DNA of 64,000 nucleotides from Schistocephalus solidus (GCA_017591395.1 WEDG01004610.1:81849-145848), one strand, 5' to 3'; positions 1 through 12,716 are shown, numbered from the stretch's first letter. Program-made: numbers and translations. The notes: generated by a model not told the origin, from the letters alone.

Positions 1-159
1 AATTTTAACCACACTTATGCAAAGTGTAACTAATTAGTCCAAGTGATTATATGGCCGCCACAAATAATATGTAGCAGTAATAAGAGCTTTTTTTAAACTA
101 ACAATTAATAGACAGTTCACTGCTAGGGGCCATAAATACGGTAAAAATAATCCGTTCAC

Positions 160-1560
160 TTATCTTTAAAAATCGGAAAACAACCAAAACCTATGCGATA
201 TCCAACACGGTTTCTGTCCAGGACATTCGTGTCTCACGAGTGCCCTTCAGTCGCACGAGAAATGGACAAAGGCCAGAGATAAGGGTCATCCAGTAGATGT
301 TCTATTTTTTGACCACAACAAGGCCTTTGATAGTGTACCACACGGGCTTCTTTTACAGAAGATTTGGAACTTCGGAATTCGAGGAAAACTTTTCAATTGG
401 ATCAAGAGTTTCTTGTCTTTCAGAGTACAGAGAGTTATTGTTGGAAACTCTAGCTCTAATTGGGCAAAAGTAGAAAGTGGTTTTCCACAGTGTTCTGTTT
501 TGGGCCCCTACTCTTCCTAATCTATGTGAACCACTGCCTCAATTACCTAGATTGGGAAGCTGTCATGTTTGCAGATGACATAAGGTGCAAAAGGGTTATA
601 GTCGAATATAGACAAACTAAGTGCCTGGTCGGCTATGATGCTGCTTAAGTTTAATGTATCCAAGTGCGTAATCCTACACATAAGCGCCGGTCGAAAAGTG
701 TATCTGAAACACCAGTACTTTATTTATGGCACTGCATTAAAAGAGGGGCATGTGGACAACTTCAAATTTGATGCCCTCAGATCACTGCAAGAAAGCAGTC
801 CAGAAGGTAACATGTACACTACATTGGATCAGGCGTGTGTTTAATATATTCCTCCTGATCTCTTCGGAAAGTATATGGCATCTTCGTGAGACCGCACTTA
901 GATTACAGAATACCAGACTGGATACCGTGGATGAAGAAAGATGGTGACCTCCTCGAACATATGCAACGGAGAGCAACGAAGATGGTCGACGGTTTTAAGA
1001 CTTACCCGTACCAAGGCAGATTGAAAAAGCTTGATTTATTTCCTCTTTCCTACACACATGGTGTAGCCTGCTCTGGATATTCCGGATTATCTGGAGCCAT
1101 TATGTGTCCCTGAGATCGGAGGATTTATTCGAGTTTGCCTGCACAACTCATCTGCGTGGTCATCCTTACAAGGTCAATAGTGATCGCACGCGATTGAACC
1201 TCAGAAAGTTTTTTTTCAGCCGACGAGTGGTACGAGCTTGGAACTCGTTACCAAGCGAGACGGTTACCGCTGACAGTATTTCTGATTTTAAAAGAAGGCT
1301 TGATGGCATTATATTTGACAAAAGACGACTGTCACAACATGATTACTTAAAATCAGCCTTTTAAAATCTTTCGGTTTCTACTTTTCTTCCACAATGTTTC
1401 ACCTTTAGCTGTAAACACGCATTTGAAGTTATATTATGCTTTGACTCAAACATTTTTAAATGAACACCATTTTTTATATTGACTGTACACATGCAATGAT
1501 AGTTCGAAACAAAGTTCGAACAAAGGCAATGCCTGTAACCCTTCAAAATATACAATATAA
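160..1560 (+). mobile_element. CR1-like LINE, 5'-truncated and decayed (copy I)
   Basis: Remains of the reverse-transcriptase (RT) ORF of a non-LTR retrotransposon, spread over several frames. From about 190 the frame reads HGFCPGHSCL, then motif A as FFDHNKAFDSV, then a damaged motif B (SGFPQCSVLGP, normally GVPQGSVLGP), LLFLIYVNHCLN and motif C MFADDI near 570. The C-terminal region follows as QRRATKMV (about 970-1000) and FFFSRRVVRAWNSLP (about 1210-1250). The motif order and the RATKMV and RVVxAWN signatures are those of CR1-like elements. There is at least one frameshift in motif B, near 506, and further ones downstream. The endonuclease half is missing. The 3' end is near 1560, after an AGGCAATGCCT palindrome shared with the other CR1-like copies in the window. 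Clade assignment is from memory of motifs only. Confidence 0.85.
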
Positions 1561-2095
1561 AAAAACCTACCGGACTGTTAGAGGTAGTGAGTGCGCCCTA
1601 CAGTTTGATGAATTCTTTGAACTGGCTGGGACGGACCATCTGCAGGGTTATCCCTTTAAAATGAAGAGGAAGGATGTGCATACGGACGTCCGACCGAAAG
1701 CTTTCTCGCAGAGGGTCATTGTAGCATGGAATGGACTCCCTGATGCAGTATTCTTCTCAGATACTGCCGAAGCATTGAAATGCAAGCTAGATAATTTATG
1801 CTGCCAAAATTCTGTACATATAATCAAAATTTTGTCAGTGGCGCTAGTTTTCACTTCGCTAGCAGCGACCGATGACTTCAAATTAACATTTATGTTGCAA
1901 TTTTTTAAGTAACGAGGGAGCTCAAGGTCTAAAGCCTTATTCTTTCAATAAAGTGACTTAAAATGAGCCGGTGTGGTGAGGGATTTCATCAAACGCTTGA
2001 AAATCACGCCTCAATTGTGATATTTTATCATTTTTTTAACTTTTGCAATCAATATGGTTTCACTATACACTGATAAATTGAATTGAATTACCTCT
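1561..2095 (+). mobile_element. CR1-like LINE, 3'-terminal fragment (copy II)
   Basis: A second, separate CR1-like 3' end abuts copy I. The readable frame at about 1575-1800 includes DEFFELAGTDHLQGYPF and AFSQRVIVAWNGLP, the same C-terminal block as in copy I at 1120-1250, so it cannot belong to the same insertion. The ORF that starts near 1460 runs from the 3' UTR of copy I into this piece and is chimeric. An AATAAA sits at about 1947, and the segment ends near 2095 in AATTGAATTGAATT, the short A/T/G tail repeat also seen at the end of the 55-58-kb copy. Confidence 0.7.
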
Positions 2096-5000
2096 GTTGT
2101 TTGTCCTTTGCCTGTCTTTCCAAATGTCAGAAACCAAACCCCGAGCTTTCGATGACACACATGTTCACCATCTGTCATATTTTAGAACAACCAAAACGAA
2201 CCTTGTGTGTGCCATTAATAAATGACTAGTTTGATTTATTAATCACGTTGTATTGCATTTCAAGTACTCGATAAATAAAAAGCTACAATTTTATCCCGTT
2301 TGGACACTTTTATTTTGAAATCAGCTTTTAATATATCCCTCCGCGGAAGACTTCGGGCTTTCTCTCCCTTTGTCAACTTGTTTGAAACGATGTTTGTTTT
2401 AGTTGATTACCCTTTTAGAGTGCACGGCGGCCAGCGTGCAACAGGTGGCATGGCGTGCGTTCTATTGAGTGTGAGCGGTTGTCTTGCAGGCATATGTACG
2501 TTGATTTATGATGATATACTTGCCCTCTATGACTCTTGATATGTCTCTTTTTGGTGTCTGAAATTGTGATTTCTAAATCGCGTCACCTTCAGTTTGTAGT
2601 TTTGCTGCCTGCGAATGGTAAGTTCGTGATTACTCTCTCTTGGCTGTCTTATTATCCTGCTGAGCTTTGCTATATGATTTATATTCGGACAACTTCCAGC
2701 GCTGCATCTTTCTTGCGTTCGCAGGTTTGAGGTATACGTCTATACTCGATAGTTTCACTGATGGTTTCTACTGAAGCGATAGTGAAGGATTCTGCAGTGC
2801 ACAGTTGTAAGTTTTGTGATGACCAAAGAGCTTCTAACTGCGCCTCGTGCATGTAATTATCACTTAAAAATGTCTTTTATCTTTAGGATAAATGCGGCTA
2901 CTGTGGAGTTCTCGTTCGGCACTTTCACCGATCTGGCATCGTTAACTTGGTATGTCAGTGATTATTACCCTCTTGCTTTCTTACTTAATGCTGAAGTATT
3001 TGTATGATCATTTTGAATGTTGCACTCACTGTTGTGTGATTTTAGATGGTCGTGCTTTCCAAACCCTCACGCCTGACTGGCCGTTATTCTGTCTCCAGAT
3101 ACATCATCTCAATTGCCGAACTGCGTGCCATCTTTGTACAATTTACGCGTTTATTGCCTAAATGAAGTGGATTTGTTGTTACATTGTTATCTTGTGGGTT
3201 GTAGGTCTGGCGGGGTAGTTGCCTAGTTTGCCTACTAGCAAGTGGATTGTCTGGCTTTGGTGGATGGCATCCAGTGCGTAGGGTGTCGTAGGTGGGGTGA
3301 TGCACATATTCTTTCCCCTGTGGGCTGGTTGCGTGGAATTGGGTCAGCTTCGAATAACGCGATATGGCTTCATAGCGAATGTCGCTGTTTTCGCAAATTC
3401 GTTTTAAGATGGCCATTGAAACTTACCGGATTTCGTGGAATGCAGACATACCCCCAGGTGTGTCTTGAGCAGCTCCGGGATAGGAGTACATTATTTTCAT
3501 GCCGGTCAACACTAATTTGTCGGGGACTTACTAGGTGAGATAACTAGAACTGCACGCGCTCAAAATTATGAGGTGTGACAACTGCAAACCCGTTTCCGTG
3601 TTTCTGGCTCTCTGTCAGCATATTATCATGGGAAAAACGAACATGTCAGTTCTGTATCTATTCTCTGTCTTCGGACCCAAATCCTCCAATGGGATCTCGG
3701 CGTTATTTTAGTATGCATCTTTAGGGAAGGACCTCGGAGATGCTTAGTCATAGGATGTTGATGCAGTCTTGCAATCTTGAGAAAATGCCCAGCGTATAAT
3801 CGAAGCTAAGCTTCTTACCATCTGGGAATGTGCCACAGATCAGTTGCGGTGGTGAGATTACATCGACGTTCGTTGTTACTCGTAATCTGCCGGCGGTTGC
3901 TCTCTTAGAGGCTTCCGTCAGCGAGAAAGACCGACCCGGTTGTGTGCAGTCCTCAGGCCTCATGCTATTCGGTGCGCTATCAGTTCTCCCAACTTTTCCC
4001 CGATTAGCTTTTCAACCCTTGTTTTCACGACCTGAAATGCAGTAATTCGCTATGGTCTTCGATCATACGGCTTTGTCTGGTTTTTTTCTGTATGCAATGA
4101 CGTCTTCTCGTCCTTCACAGTTCATATGTTCCACTTGTAGGGAGAATAATATACTTCTATTTGCGGTTTCTATTCGAAAGGTTGTCACCACCCCTATTTG
4201 GTGCTGATGAAAGCTTCAACGTTGACAGTTGGGTGTCTCGTTTGTGTGACACCCTGTTTACCACGAAGCGCGGTCATAGTACGCAACATAGTGGAGCCAT
4301 CTTCGATCGTTCTTATCTTGCGTTTACCATAGCATGTTATCGCGTCATCTGCATTGCTGATAGATGTCCCCTGTGTCATGAATCCTTTCGTGGTCGTGCA
4401 TTGATGACCACCTAGTTCGACCCCGTTCGTGGACCACAAGAACAGATGCGAGGAGTGAAACCGGTGGTGGTCTTTTGATTTGTTAGTTGGTAGTGTGTGG
4501 TGTACGACGGATCTGTGGATGCCACCAAGGCCCACCCGGTCTCGGAGCTCCAGGTGACAATCAGGTCGTCAGCGGCCAGTAGGCTTAGGTTCACAGAATT
4601 CGCAAACCATGTACTTGACACATCAACTGACCTAGAGTATTGCCACTCCGTTAACACGGTAAAGCACCCAACTCGCCGGTTCTGTTCAGGAATTTAAAAG
4701 CTCGCATATCTCAAAGGCGCCCGGAATAAGTGTAGTACTTGCTTTTTTAATGTCCGAAACCTAGGTAAGCCTGAACAGCCACCGACTTTCCATCGCAATA
4801 ACCTTGTCACTTCCCTGCCCCGCGGCTTCGTGCTAGGCTTTGCCTGTAACGATCCCCAAAGTGCTCCAGAAGATGGCTGGACGTTCCAGAAGTAATTCAA
4901 GCGAACTCTTGGCGGCTAAGACCTCTTAAAAGCAGTCCTCGCATGCATGATTTATACATCCGACGGCTGATCTAATGCATGAGGTAGCCATCATAGATGG

Positions 5001-5890
5001 GGATGAACTGTTCCCAGGCTCGTAGCAGGAGCACAGGGTAAAAATAAAGTATAGGAATTGCGATTTACGCGTTATTAAATGGTGTGTGGTTAAATACCGA
5101 GTTATGCTGGATCCGTGTGTCATATGACAAACTAATCCACACGAAGTCACCGTTCCATGGGGCACACGATGGAACTCGTCGGATTCGACCGACGAACTGG
5201 CCTCAAACTTTAGTAAACTATGGTTTGAAACAGAAACCCTTATTCACTAGCAACACTGAGGTATGATTGGCTGGCGACGGGTTACAAACCGAAAATTGTC
5301 ATCCCAACCTCTAATCTCCGTCGATACTTTCTCTGCTTGCACTTGTTTTCGCGAAGAGACTGTCTGCGAGGGCTCTTGAGAGAGTTTCAAAAAGTAAGGG
5401 ATGCGCTTTTGTGTGTAGGAATATAGGTGGAAGTAAAATTACTAAGATTTCAAATGAACAATTCTGTGTGTCCTTCACTTGCTATCTGCCACCGAACGTG
5501 TTTTACTTAGGTGAAACCTCACCAAAAGAATTTGGAGAAATGAGTCCAACCACTTTTAAGAACAGGTTTTCTATAAGCGTTAGTTATTCATTCCTCTTAT
5601 GAATCTGACAATTCATCAGTATTATTTCAACGTTCAAGAAAGTGTAACGCATCGACGCATCCTGATAACTGGACGGACCAAGGACCATTGCACTTTGCCT
5701 CTAACCTCCCGGTTGAAGCCTTCGCAGATGATTGCTTAGTGAAGCCCAGCAAGTTAGCCCGAAAGTTACGGAAAAAAGTGAGGGAGTGTGGAATTGCGCC
5801 GGGGTTGCCTGACAATGACAGATAAATCGTAAATGGCCAGTTCAGTCTCCCTTGACTTGTCCGTAAGTTTTTCCATACCGTAACTGAAAG
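2096..5890. other. No gene recognised
   Basis: About 3.8 kb of mixed composition with only short, uninformative ORFs on both strands, up to about 110 codons. I found no splice-bounded coding exon, RNA gene, reverse-transcriptase motif or long tandem array. Parts are probably very old repeat debris, but I cannot name a family. Confidence 0.5.
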
Positions 5891-5894
5891 AGTA

Positions 5895-5956
5895 CTGCCG
5901 AAGACAGAGGAGACTGGGACGGCCATCTCTGAATCTTTAGCCAGCATTATCCAACC
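5895..5956 (-). mobile_element. Diverged SINE body fragment
   Basis: About 60 bp aligns by eye with the left arm of the inverted SINE at 46180-46245. Both contain GAGACTGG followed by GGCCAT, a 'CT..TTAGCCA.'-like stretch and a trailing CCAACC. Identity is well below that of the two arms at 46 kb to each other, so this is an older copy of the same family. No clear tRNA-like head was found beside it. Confidence 0.45.
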
Positions 5957-6633
5957 TTGGACTTGCAGAACCTAGAATTTCAACCCTGGGTCTTTGGCCC
6001 TGTCATTGAGCCATGGGCTCATTGTATTGTCGGTCATAAATCTGTTGTGATCCATTGTTTTACTGGCTAGCTGTATAGATACCTTACATAGTACGCAATG
6101 GCACATCTTCATACTATCTTCTAACAGCTGCCTCTTTTAACTCCCTTATTTTATAAATCTTGGAAAGTCGACGCGTAACGTTTAAATCTTAAATGATCTG
6201 TCTGCCGGCAGGTTTTACTAAGCCAGTCAGTGTAAGAAGAAGTACACGGTGTAAATAACGTTGCCACTTGATACTGATGGTGTCACATGAGATTGACGTC
6301 CACCGGTCTGATCTGTGTGAGCTGCGTTTTACCTCTGCGTTTCCGTCTAGAAACCACGCAGTCGTCAGCATAGCCACGAACAAGAGATAATTGACAAGTG
6401 CTAGTGTCAAGCGAAATCGGTTAACGTTGATCCTGTGGGATTTTTGACGGATCTCCGCCCAAGAAAACAGCGCGCGGTAGGCCGTCTGCGTGATTATACC
6501 TGTTTTGATGATGCAAAAGTGCATCTGAACCCCCGACTGATCGTGGCTGCTAACAAAATTTACGGGTTTGCATCGGCCTGCTGGGTTGTTTAAAACTGTG
6601 CCCAGCAGACTAGCATTCGGTCGGCCGTGCAGA

Positions 6634-6657
6634 TTTTCACAAGTGGGTCAAAGGAAT
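6634..6657 (+). repeat. 24-bp direct repeat, unit 1
   Basis: TTTTCACAAGTGGGTCAAAG plus GAAT at this site recurs at 6931-6954 with one T/C difference. The second occurrence directly follows a tRNA-like head, so this one is probably the body of a SINE whose head has been lost or has diverged. Confidence 0.5.
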
Positions 6658-6848
6658 CATTCAAATCTGCCAAAAACCCTCTACTAATTAATTGTGCCTG
6701 CTAGTCATCTGGTGGATTCTAGATTGATTTTTTTAGGAAATTCTGTCTGGGCAGTCAGCTTACTGTATCAGAATTGGTTGATTCCTTACGTTACAGAAGG
6801 CTTGGCGGGTAACTTGACCCAAGTGTGTTTAAACTGACGGCTCCCGGT

Positions 6849-6954
6849 GTGGCCTGGTATCTCAGTTGGCTAGGGCGTTGGCTGTACTAAAGCCTTCCCA
6901 TTGCTGGCATGGATTCAAATCCTACCGAGTTTTTCACAAGTGGGCCAAAGGAAT
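6849..6954 (+). mobile_element. tRNA-derived SINE-like element
   Basis: A tRNA-like head with TATCTCAGTTGGCTAGGGCG as its D-arm/A-box region, a central GCTGTACTAAAGCC anticodon-arm-like stretch, and GGATTCAAATCC (6911-6922), which differs from a B box at one position. No acceptor stem pairs convincingly, so it is not a functional tRNA. The downstream sequence to 6954 is the 24-bp repeat also found at 6634. An internal pol III promoter layout is known for tRNA-derived SINEs. Here it is inferred from sequence shape alone. Confidence 0.55.
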
Positions 6955-9437
6955 ACAGTAATTTGGTAATTTCTTCAGTTTCGATGGTGAACTTGCGCAC
7001 GGATAAAAATGCTCAATAACTATACCTATAGTCTACACCGGATTTCGCCTGACCACACCGCATTTAAAGCTTTCCTTTTCCTATTCTTCCGCCTCTTCGA
7101 TTTCCAACCTGGTTCTCTGGCATGAATAATCACATTCACTCATGGGTTAAACACGATAAGAGCCTACCTGGTGCTTACTGATATTTTGGTGAGAATAAGC
7201 CCCTTATGTAGGCCAAGTGTAGGCTCTGAACAGGTGGTGTCTGATGGGGTGAAGTGGCATGCAGGCCCAAGCTGTGAGAGCTGGTATGTGTGCTGTTGCG
7301 CCTATCCCCTTGCGGTTGTGTTAAACTCCTGGTGAAGTGCCTTTTAAGGATCAGGCAGTATGACAGTACGCTTAGTGCGTACCATGCCATGCAAGCCTCC
7401 TGTGACCGATAACGTATCCGGTCTTCTTGGCTTTGTGTTGACACCGGGCATGGGCGGGGGAGAGAAGAAAGTGCGGCAGATGCTGTATAAGTCTATTATC
7501 ACTTAAAAATAAGTCATACGCAAGTCACTAGGTTTGATTTCAGTCTGCTGAAGCACGCAGTTGACATTGTCAACTCCGGCGATCAAACTGTCCGGAACGG
7601 CTCCTTTATGGCAACGGAAAACGTTATCCATCACGTAATCAAATAAAAACCCTGGAGTTCGAGTTCCCAATACCGACGTTCACTTTAGATGTCATTCCTA
7701 AATTCGGGATTGTTAAGTTCCCACACAACGAACATCCGTCAGATAATTTCCGCATCATTAGGATCCACCTCCAGCTATGGTGGGTGAAACGTTTAGGTCA
7801 CTTTTCCGAGACTGGTCAAAACTGATAACATATTAATTAAAAAACCCAACCAATGCAATTATTCAGGTAATTCAGCCTTGTTTGCACTGCTGATTCTGCG
7901 CCCAACTGTCGGACTTCTGCAGCATAACTTGAATGTACCTAAAAAACGAAAAACCTATGAAGAGGCAGACTGTGTTGTCTACTGTTCACACACTCCTAAA
8001 CTATTTTTGGGGTGCCGCCCAATGCCTGGACAGAAATTTACAAAACATGACTTGCAGCAAGGGGCGCGTGACTGACACGGTCACGCGACCGCCACCGCAC
8101 AAATCTCGCTTCCAGTTTATATATAAGAGATTACACTAGCCTAGCCAAAACTTTGCAGTGTAAACCCACCTTCAGGCAGTCCAATTAAATAAAGCTGCAA
8201 GCCAACGGAGTCCAACTCATTTGTCGCAACCCACGAAGAGTAGTGATCTTTTTCCTCTTTATTAGCGCCAAGGCCTGGTCTAGGTCGAGGAAGAGGGCTT
8301 GGTGGAAATAACATATCGTTTTTACCCTCTTCCGAATCTATGAATCACTGTCCACTGGAAGAAGCGGCATGCTAAACCTAACGTTCAACTGATCGTCCTT
8401 ACTGTAAGTAAACTAAAATCGATGGGTGCTATAAAATGCCAACAACCTGAACAAAACGCTCCGTATACTCTTAGATAAGCAGTCCGTTTTTATGTTACCA
8501 GTCTGACGAACTATCATGATGCTATTTGTCTCTGTACCAGCGATTGTAGGATACCGATCCCAGACAAGGAGTCACTATAGGTTAGTTATTGACTCTTCTT
8601 CCAGTCCAGCTGTATTGGATAGCGTCGGTGTCAGACAAGGTTCGTGAGGGGTTATAGATACCACCAATGCTGTTTATAGGCACCTTGTAAAATTGTAATC
8701 GGATCTGACGAAATGGGATGCAGAAGCAAGAGTTCCCAAAATACAAGTCAGAAAAGACCAACTAGGTTGGATAAGCCTCTACTGAGACAAAAGAGCATAC
8801 ATGAGGCTAAGCAAGCAGTTGCCGCAAGTGCCCTCACCAGCCAGTACCCTCACCAGTGGACATTCTTAGTCTCCACCGCGTGCCTCCTTACCACCTGCAG
8901 CCAAGCAGCGAATTATTCAGTTTGCTTAATTTCAATTTCCCGTGAGGCTAGTGTTAAGTCTCATGGGATCTAAACAGTAAATTGACTGGGAAAATGAAGC
9001 GGCAAGAAATGCTGCATAATAAAGCAGCGTCAATTCTGATCGTGGGAACGGGTTGCCAAAAATCTTCTAAACTTCATTGATGCGATGGTGTTCAGAAGCT
9101 CTGATTTATTCACGCCCAAGACAAGGTTCATAAATAGCTTAGCGATCACACGACAGTCCTTTCATGTGCCCCGTAACTGGTAGTCCTAAGAAACGACGAA
9201 ACGATCAATGCTCATGTCCATAACTGGATAAGAATCCTTTCCTCAGAGTAAACCGAACTCGACAGAAACTTGAGTTAAAGGTTATGACAGATCGAACACA
9301 CGTGATGACGTCGGGTAGATTCGCTTTGTAGGAATATCTTCGAGCGGAGGTCAGCAGTCAATATTTCTTCTAATAATCTATCTTTCGAATAACAAGACCT
9401 CAAATGTCATATCGGGTTACTGATACTTCAGTGCCTA
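6955..9437. other. No gene recognised
   Basis: About 2.5 kb with only short ORFs. One stretch at about 8588-8642 reads DSVGVRQGS in one frame, which resembles RT motif B, but no flanking motif supports it. No other structure was seen. Confidence 0.5.
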
Positions 9438-10373
9438 CTATGAAGCTCCCAGAGTGGATGTGGTCTCTAGGATGGTGGAAGTAATGGAATTGATGCCAGG
9501 AGTGAGGGTGGGGGAGTCTGAAGGAGGGTTGGCAGAATTTGACGTAGAAATTGGAATTGTCTGCTTGTTGGTGCATTGCGTCCGAAGATGTTCAACCAGG
9601 CCAATTCGCGCGCGGAAGATGCGATGACAGCGTGGGCATGTTGGCAGGGCCTGGGCATCGACGATGTTGGCCCGGGGCGCTGGTGAATTTCGTGCCGCTC
9701 TTTTGGCCTTGGTGGCGGCGATCCCATTGGCCTCATAGATTGCTGAACCAGTCTTCACGGATCTTCTCCATGCTGGTGTATCCTGGGCGAGGTCCTCCCA
9801 GGTCGCCGGGTTGATTTGCAGATACTTCAGCGATTGCTTCAAAGTGTCCTTGTAGCGTCGTTTATGACCTCCCTGTCGGTGAGAACCCGTAGCGACATCT
9901 CTGTAGAAAAGGCGTTTGGGTAGTCGCTTGTCGTCCATTCTTACTAGGTGACCGCTCCACCGCAGTTGCACATGCCTCAGCCTGGCGTGGAAGCTGAGGA
10001 TTCCGGTCCACTCCAGGACTTCCGTGTCCGTGATCCTGTCTTGCCATCTCAGCTTCAGTGTTCTGCAGAGGCAGCTGAGGTGAAAGTGATTCAGCTTCCT
10101 GGCTTGGTTCGAGTAGATGGTCCAGGTCTCCGCTCCATAATGGAGTGTCGTCAAGACGACGGCCTTGTACATCTTCAGTTTGGTGCTTAGGTGAATACCA
10201 TGGCGATTCCACACGGAGGCCTGCAGCCGGCCGAAGGCCTGACTAGCTTTGGATATCCGTTGGGCAACCTCGTCATCGATTCTCGTGCTGCGTGACAGCG
10301 TGCTTCCTAGATAAGCGAAGTTTTCCACGTTTTCAGTTGAGCACCGTTGACATTGATTCGGGGGGCATTGCAT
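9438..10373 (-). pseudogene. LINE A ORF2, thumb/C-terminal domain and first C2H2 finger
   Basis: A 311-codon open stretch. The part after RT motif C reads [20 protein letters not shown], then a conserved [18 protein letters not shown] block and [18 protein letters not shown], all typical of the C-terminal half of this LINE family. Near the end [20 protein letters not shown] followed by QC supplies a C-x2-C ... H-x4-C zinc-finger-like module. The frame then runs into a Ser/Thr/Pro-rich stretch and stops at the point where the element is truncated. The start shown is the limit of the open frame and not a true initiation site. Confidence 0.8.
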
Positions 10374-10426
10374 TTCACGCTGGGCGGCGGCTGGCGCATG
10401 ACAACCTTTTTGGCTGTAAAGTTTGT

Positions 10427-11645
10427 TTATCCAAAATCGGCGCAGCCTTCGGTGAAGAGGTCCATACTCCTTTGAATGTCCTCCTCCGTCACGGTGTTAA
10501 GGGCGCAGTCATCCGCGAAGAGCAAGTCATGGACTGCAGTCGTAGACACGCCCGTTGTGGCCTGCATACGCCGACTGTTGAGAAGGTGCCCGTCAGTTCT
10601 GTAGGCCATGCGGATACCAGGCTGCTCCTCACGGTAGGCTTCCATCAGCATAGCAGAGAACGAAAGACTAGACAGGGTGGGAGCCAATACGCAGCCCTCC
10701 TTCACTCCGTTGGTCACTGCGAATGCTTCGGATACCGTCCCGTTGGCAGTGACGTGCGCCGTAATCCCGTCATGAAGCTGACGCACCACGTGCGTGAACC
10801 GCTCAGAACAGTCACATTTCTGCATTATTTGCCAATGTTCGTCGCGATTCACCGTATCAAAGGCCTTCGCATCTCCTGGCACTTCTCTTGAAGCTGCCGG
10901 GCGCAAAGACCTTATCGGTTGTTCCACTGTGTCGGTGGAAGCCACATTGTCTTTCCGGGAGCAGGCCCTGATCTAGGTGACCGTTCAGACGATTGAGAAG
11001 GATACGGGCGAAGATCTTCCCGGCGATGTTGAGCAACGCAATGCCCCTTTGATTATCACAGAGTTGCCGGTTCCTCTTCCGTTTGTAGAGATGGACGATG
11101 GTTGCGTCTTTGAAATCCTGAGGAAATTGTCCTTGGTGCCACATCTCCTCTAAGAGTGTTGTGAGTTCTGCCATCGGCCGGGGCCCACCGTGCTTGTAGA
11201 CTTCTGGTGGGATTGCGTCGGATCCCAGTGCTTTACCGCTGGAAATCTGCTGCACGGCCCGGATTGTTTCTGGTAGGGAAGGCGGCAGATCCAGATCATT
11301 GTTCTTGTCCACTTGAGGGAGCCGGTCAATGGCAGCATCGGAGATGGATGATGAGCAATTAAGGACACTTCTGATGTGCTTGGCCCAGCGCTTCAGCATT
11401 TGCGATTTCTCTCTCAGCCGTGTTGATCCGTCAGAGCTGAGCAGTGGTGCGGTCCCCTTGATACATGGGCCGTAGATCGCCTGGATGGCTTTGAAAAAGT
11501 TTGTCATTTCATTGCGTTCCGCATAGCCCTGGATTTCCTCAGCTTTTCGGAGCATCCAGGCGTCCTGCATCTTCCTCAGCCGTTGTTGTACAAGGCGGCG
11601 GCTTCTGAAGAAGGCTGCATTGGTGGCGTTAGTCCCAAGGTCCAT
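10427..11645 (-). pseudogene. LINE A ORF2, reverse-transcriptase domain (frameshifted)
   Basis: Two overlapping open segments, 11645-10857 and 10945-10427, together span the linker, fingers and palm. Recognisable blocks in order are SSGKALGSDAIPPEVYKHGG, QDFKDATIVHLYKRK, NQRGIALLNIAGKIFARILL, GLLPERQCGF, KAFDTVNRD, TNGVKEGCVLAP (motif B) and [10 protein letters not shown] (motif C with both Asp present). Against copy B about 34 bp are missing at 10866-10872. The missing part encodes the start of motif A, including its catalytic Asp (FVDLTKAFD in B). This both shifts the frame and removes a metal-binding residue, so the RT cannot work. Confidence 0.85.
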
Positions 11646-11960
11646 GTAGGCTTTGTGTAGTCCATTCTTCTCCGCGAGTAAGTTGCTGATCTCGGCGTCA
11701 TTTTCGTCAGACCAGTCCTGGTGTTGATGTCATGCGCGTAAGAGGACTTCGAGGGCGGTGGACTGGATGTCATTTCGCAGTTGACACCATCGTGTCTCCA
11801 AGGTAGCATTATAAGCTGGAGCATGTAAGTCCTCCATTTTCTCGGTTCTTTGGTTGCTGAAATCAAAGCAGATAGCAGGCAAATTTAATAAAATAGTATT
11901 TACCTTACCAGGCGGCCTCTTACTTTGGGCCTTCGTCGGGGGTTGCAGTCGGAGCCTCAT

Positions 11961-12716
11961 CTAGGAGATGACGAGGTGGTGATCTGTCCAACCATCGGCA
12001 TCGGGGATCGCCTTGGTTACAAGCACGTCCTGTAGATCTCGCATCCGGACGAGAAAATAGTCCAGCAGATGCCAGCGCCGTGACCGACGGTGCATCCACG
12101 TGGTATTCTCCCGCGTCGGAAGGCGGAAGAAGGTGTTGGTCTGCAGGAGACGGTGTTCCGCACGCGTGCGCAGAAGAAGGATGCCGTTATCGTTACAGCT
12201 ACCAAGACCGTGGGGACCCAGCACTCCCTGCCAGGCAGCGTGGTCCGTCCCGACGCGGGCGTTGAAGTCACCAAGGACAATTAACTTGTCCACCTTCGAC
12301 ACAATCTTCAGCAAGGCGTGCAGGACGTCGTAGAATTTGTCCTTCGCCGCATCAGAGCTCGTCATTGGGGGAGCGTAGGCGCTGATGATGGTGGCGAACT
12401 GGTCTCCCCGAAGAGGCAGGCGGAGGCTCATCAGGCGATCATTGCTACCCTGCGGCAGACAGGGCAGACGTCCCACAATGTCGTTCCAGATGGCAAAGGC
12501 AACAATAGCGTCGCGTCCGTCTGCCTTTGGCCGGCCGCTCCAGAAGAAGGTGTAGCCGGCACCCACCTCCTCCAGCTGACCCTGCTCAGAGAATCGGGTC
12601 TCGCTGAGAGCAGCACTGTCCACCTTGTAGCGCGCCAGTTCCCGAGCGACTAGCGCCGTCACTAAATAGGGCTGCTCGGACATCCCAGACGGCTGCCGAA
12701 CTCCACTATGGGTCAC
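11961..12716 (-). pseudogene. LINE A ORF2, APE-type endonuclease domain
   Basis: About 250 codons open. It reads [20 protein letters not shown] (the SET block holds the catalytic Glu), [29 protein letters not shown] (Asp and Asn of the active site), [11 protein letters not shown] and [11 protein letters not shown] (terminal catalytic Asp-His). Most APE signatures are therefore present. The N-terminal strand containing AAWNVRSLLDN, which is intact in copy B at 18170-18110, is absent. The 5' UTR joins directly to TALVARELA. The first codons of the open frame are therefore UTR-derived. Confidence 0.85.

Noticed and set aside
8588..8642. Isolated DSVGVRQGS resembling RT motif B
   Set aside because: No motif A, motif C or C-terminal block in register on either side.
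9551..10891. Plus-strand ORFs of 80-199 codons across LINE copy A
   Set aside because: They lie opposite the minus-strand RT and C-terminal domains and show no independent motif.
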